5,910 nucleotides of DNA from JBGTKH01 sp041744735 (GTDB lineage: Bacteria > Planctomycetota > Planctomycetia > Pirellulales > Pirellulaceae): the NCBI GenBank assembly GCA_041744735.1, contig JBGTKH010000079.1, positions 1-5,910 of the forward strand, read 5' to 3'. Below, piece after piece: positions 3,965 through 5,910 of this stretch. Under the pieces are notes generated by a model that saw only the letters and a program-made list of their open reading frames with translations, did no database searches and had not been told where the DNA came from. Each line of letters begins with the position of its first letter. The first letter of the stretch is position 1. The position numbers were made by a program, and so were the translations under genes.

Positions 3965-5344
3965 ATGTGCGTGCGACACGGACTTTTCTTGAAAACGTGC
4001 TGGACGGTCGTGGCAGTGCTCGTGATGGCCGGATCGGCAGCGGCGGGAGACTGGGTGCGGTTTCGCGGGCCTAATGGGTCGGGAGTTAGCCCGGACGACA
4101 AGGCCACGCCGGTCACCTGGAGCGACACCGAAAATCTGAAATGGAAGGCCGAATTGCCGGGGCCCGGTTCGTCCTGTCCAATCGTGTTGGGAAATCGTGT
4201 GTTCGTGACCTGCTGGAGCGGATATGGGGTGGACCGCCGCGATCCGGGCGATCAGAAGAGTCTGAAACGAAACCTGCTGTGCATCGACCGCGAGACCGGC
4301 AAGACGGTTTGGTCTAAGGAAATCGACGCCGTGTTGCCGGAAGACCGCTACGGCGGAATGTTCGCCGAGCACGGCTATGCATCGCACACGCCGGTAACCG
4401 ACGGCGAGCGGCTGTACGTGTTCTTCGGCAAGACCGGCGTGCTGGCCTTTGATCTGGAGGGCAACAAGCTGTGGCAAACGAGCGTCGGCACGGGATCGGA
4501 CCCGCGCGGTTGGGGTTCGGCGTCGAGCCCGATCTTGTACAAGAACTTGGTAATCGTCACCGCGTCGGCCGAGAGCGAATCGCTGATCGCGCTCGACAAG
4601 GCAACCGGCAAAGAAGTATGGAACCAGGACGCCAGCGGATTCGCCGGTACGTGGGGCACGCCGGTGCTCGTTGACGTCGCCGAGGGTAAACAAGAATTGG
4701 TGCTGGCCGTGCCTTATGAAGTCTGGGGGTTCAATCCCGAAACGGGCAAGCTGCTGTGGTATTGCGAGGTTCCCGGTTCGGACTCGATGTGCGCCAGCGC
4801 GATCGTGCAGGACGACATCGTTTATGTGCTGGGAGATCGAGGCGGCGCGGTCGCCATTCGGGCTGGTGGCAAGGACGACGTGACGAAGACGCACATCCTT
4901 TGGTCGGTCAGTGCCAACGCGCGGATTTCAACCCCCGTGCTCGACAAAGGCCGCATCTATTGGTTTAGCTCACGAGTCGCTAACTGCATCGACGCCAAGA
5001 CGGGCGAGCGCATTTACCAGTCGCGGCTGAGCGGCGGCACCTCTGCCGACGCCGGCAACAACACCGCTGACTCCGGCCGTCCCAGCGGCGGTTTCTCGCG
5101 CGGTTTCGGCGGTGGCATGGGCGGACAGGACTACGCATCACCCGTCGCCGCAGACGGTAAACTGTACTTCATGTCGCGCTCGGGCACCGCCTATGTGATG
5201 GCATTGGGCCCAAAATTCGAGCTGCTCGCGCAAAACCGCTTCGCCTCGGACAGCGGCGACTTTAGCGCCACGCCGGCCATCAGCGATGGCCAGTTGTTCA
5301 TCCGTTCGAGCAAGTACTTGTACTGCGTGGCAAATCCAAATTGA
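3965..5344 (+). CDS. Exported PQQ-binding-like (BamB-type) beta-propeller repeat protein
   Basis: A 459-residue protein with a signal peptide: basic start (R4, H5, K10), hydrophobic core about 11-27 (TVVAVLVMAGSAAA) and probable signal peptidase I cleavage after AAA (27) or AAG (28). The mature protein starts DWVRFRGPNGSGV, the usual opening of this planctomycete-rich family. Propeller blades are marked by 'L-A-D--TGK--W' strands: LLCIDRETGKTVW (104-116), VLAFDLEGNKLW (159-170), LIALDKATGKEVW (207-219), VWGFNPETGKLLW (253-265), about 295-313, NCIDAKTGERIY (340-351) and YVMALGPKFELLA (410-422). A Gly/Ser-rich loop (357-387, GFGGGMGG) interrupts the last blades. These proteins act outside the cytoplasmic membrane, probably as binding scaffolds; no enzymatic motif or true quinoprotein dehydrogenase residue set is evident. 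The start is chosen by AAGGAG with 8-nt spacing. The stop lies 7 nt before the Sm-like gene, so the two are probably co-transcribed. Confidence 0.9.
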   Translation: MCVRHGLFLKTCWTVVAVLVMAGSAAAGDWVRFRGPNGSGVSPDDKATPVTWSDTENLKWKAELPGPGSSCPIVLGNRVFVTCWSGYGVDRRDPGDQKSLKRNLLCIDRETGKTVWSKEIDAVLPEDRYGGMFAEHGYASHTPVTDGERLYVFFGKTGVLAFDLEGNKLWQTSVGTGSDPRGWGSASSPILYKNLVIVTASAESESLIALDKATGKEVWNQDASGFAGTWGTPVLVDVAEGKQELVLAVPYEVWGFNPETGKLLWYCEVPGSDSMCASAIVQDDIVYVLGDRGGAVAIRAGGKDDVTKTHILWSVSANARISTPVLDKGRIYWFSSRVANCIDAKTGERIYQSRLSGGTSADAGNNTADSGRPSGGFSRGFGGGMGGQDYASPVAADGKLYFMSRSGTAYVMALGPKFELLAQNRFASDSGDFSATPAISDGQLFIRSSKYLYCVANPN

Positions 5345-5351
5345 GGTCACC

Positions 5352-5531
5352 ATGAGCAAGCTGATTGAAGATTGGATTGGAAAGCATGTTCACGTAACAC
5401 TGCGTGCGACCATACCAACGTCGTTCGAGGGAAAGCTATTGAAAGCGGATGAAACGGGCATCCTGATCGAGCTGCCCAATGGCCAGACCTACGTTCCGAT
5501 GTCCGCCATCCTGCACATCAGCCGTGTGTAG
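5352..5531 (+). CDS. Small Sm/Hfq-like beta-barrel protein (59 residues), function unknown
   Basis: Begins MSKLIEDWIGKHVHVTLRAT. The pattern is a short N-terminal helix with LIEDWIGK, then five short strands. VHVTLRA (13-19) is strand 1. FEGKLLKADETGILIEL (25-41) matches the Sm1 pattern G-x-L-x-x-x-D-x-x-G-I-x-I-x-L, with G27, D33 and G36. QTYVPMSAILHISRV (45-59) matches an Sm2-like ending comparable to the 'VYKHAIST' strand of Hfq. Hfq residues that bind poly-U (such as the YKH motif) are not preserved: here the turn is VPMSAI. It may be an RNA-binding LSm homologue or another SH3-like small barrel. Its Shine-Dalgarno GAGG (5343-5346) overlaps the TGA of the upstream beta-propeller gene and stands 5 nt before the ATG, which implies translational coupling. 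I do not recognise a named family with certainty. Confidence 0.75.
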   Translation: MSKLIEDWIGKHVHVTLRATIPTSFEGKLLKADETGILIELPNGQTYVPMSAILHISRV

Positions 5532-5567
5532 GTGTCGTGCCTCGCGCCGCTACAATCAAGACTTGCG

Positions 5568-5596
5568 TTGACGGCGATCGCTCGTGCCGATATTGT
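5568..5596 (+). promoter_or_regulatory. Predicted sigma-70-type promoter for the FAD oxidoreductase gene
   Basis: TTGACG (5568-5573), 17-bp spacer, TATTGT (5591-5596). It matches consensus at 5 of 6 and 4 of 6. The transcription start would be near 5603, giving a very short 5' untranslated region of about 17 nt that still includes GGAG (5609-5612), 7 nt before the ATG. The 88-nt gap holds no terminator after the Sm-like gene, so readthrough is also possible. Confidence 0.5.
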
Positions 5597-5619
5597 CCCG
5601 ATTCATACGGAGACATGTC

Positions 5620-5910
5620 ATGGAACGATGCGACGTTTTGGTCGTGGGCGGCGGGCTGGCCGGGCTGCAATGTTCGCGGTTGCTTGCGCAGCAGGGCTGG
5701 CGGGTGCTGTTGGTGGACCGCAAAAGCCGGCTGGATGGCTCGATTCACACGACCGGCATCTTTGTGCGGCGGACGCTGGAGGATTTTTCCTCCGCGCTGC
5801 CGGAGCAGTTTCTGGGGCCGCCGATTCGGCACGTGAAGCTGTATTCGCCGGCGCGGCGAACCATGCGGCTGGAAAGCCGGCACGCCGAGTTCCGCGTCGG
5901 CAAGATGGGA
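5620..5910 (+). CDS. FAD-dependent oxidoreductase (geranylgeranyl-reductase-like), N-terminal 97 residues (runs off right edge)
   Basis: Opens MERCDVLVVGGGLAGLQCSR: a beta-alpha-beta Rossmann fold with the dinucleotide motif GxGxxG (G10, G12, G15) and an acidic residue at the end of strand 2 (LLVDRK, D33) for the FAD ribose. The following RLDGSIHTTGIFVRRTLEDF (residues 37-56) resembles the segment after the FAD motif in geranylgeranyl reductase and related flavoprotein monooxygenase-type enzymes, but substrate cannot be told from this part. It is probably a soluble or peripherally membrane-bound redox enzyme. The ATG at 5620 is preferred to an out-of-frame ATG at 5615 because it gives the family N-terminus and has GGAG 7 nt upstream. 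The catalytic and C-terminal parts lie beyond the window. Confidence 0.85.
   Translation, partial: MERCDVLVVGGGLAGLQCSRLLAQQGWRVLLVDRKSRLDGSIHTTGIFVRRTLEDFSSALPEQFLGPPIRHVKLYSPARRTMRLESRHAEFRVGKMG

Noticed and set aside
3875..4894. 339-codon open frame on the minus strand
   Set aside because: It lies wholly antisense to the beta-propeller gene, which has a signal peptide, propeller repeats and a strong ribosome-binding site. The translation is His/Arg-rich with no recognisable motif, as expected of an antisense shadow in GC-rich DNA.
1..5910. Mobile elements, CRISPR arrays, toxin-antitoxin or defence genes
   Set aside because: I saw no transposase, regularly spaced repeats, integrase or defence-family motifs on either strand.

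Overview
The window looks like chromosomal DNA from a planctomycete, probably near the Pirellulales. This rests on family resemblance, not a search: the S13/S11/RNA polymerase alpha/L17 block has no rpsD, L17 is enlarged, the alpha subunit starts MHIRWRGLEL, and there is an exported beta-propeller protein with the RFRGPNGSGV opening common in that phylum. The sequence is GC-rich and densely coding, and I see no IS, CRISPR array, tRNA or rRNA.

Layout. Positions 1-3552 read leftwards (minus strand). From a good promoter at 3523-3552 the order is rpmJ, rpsM, rpsK, rpoA, rplQ: the distal part of the classical ribosomal/alpha operon. About 30 nt after rplQ lies a second promoter (677-705), followed by a long leader and the start of leuA (2-isopropylmalate synthase), which runs off the left edge. 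Positions 3571-5910 read rightwards: a decayed glycosyltransferase-like remnant, an exported PQQ-type beta-propeller protein, a 59-residue Sm/Hfq-like protein coupled to it, and the start of an FAD-dependent oxidoreductase that runs off the right edge.

The most interesting element is in the 449-nt gap between rplQ and leuA. It holds what looks like a complete ribosome-mediated leucine attenuator: a 19-codon leader peptide with 7 Leu codons (570-511), a 1:2 hairpin, a 2:3 antiterminator overlapping the leader stop codon, and a 3:4 intrinsic terminator (444-473) ahead of leuA. Segment positions, the stop codon inside segment 2 and the Leu codons inside and just after segment 1 all fit the trp/leu/his attenuation model. 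Two further hairpins and a 12-codon upstream ORF precede the leader peptide.

The minus-strand half therefore joins constitutive translation and transcription machinery to a leucine-sensing switch, with no evident terminator between them except the attenuator itself. The plus-strand half is a separate set of genes. The only functional link visible there is the 7-nt spacing between the beta-propeller gene and the Sm-like gene.
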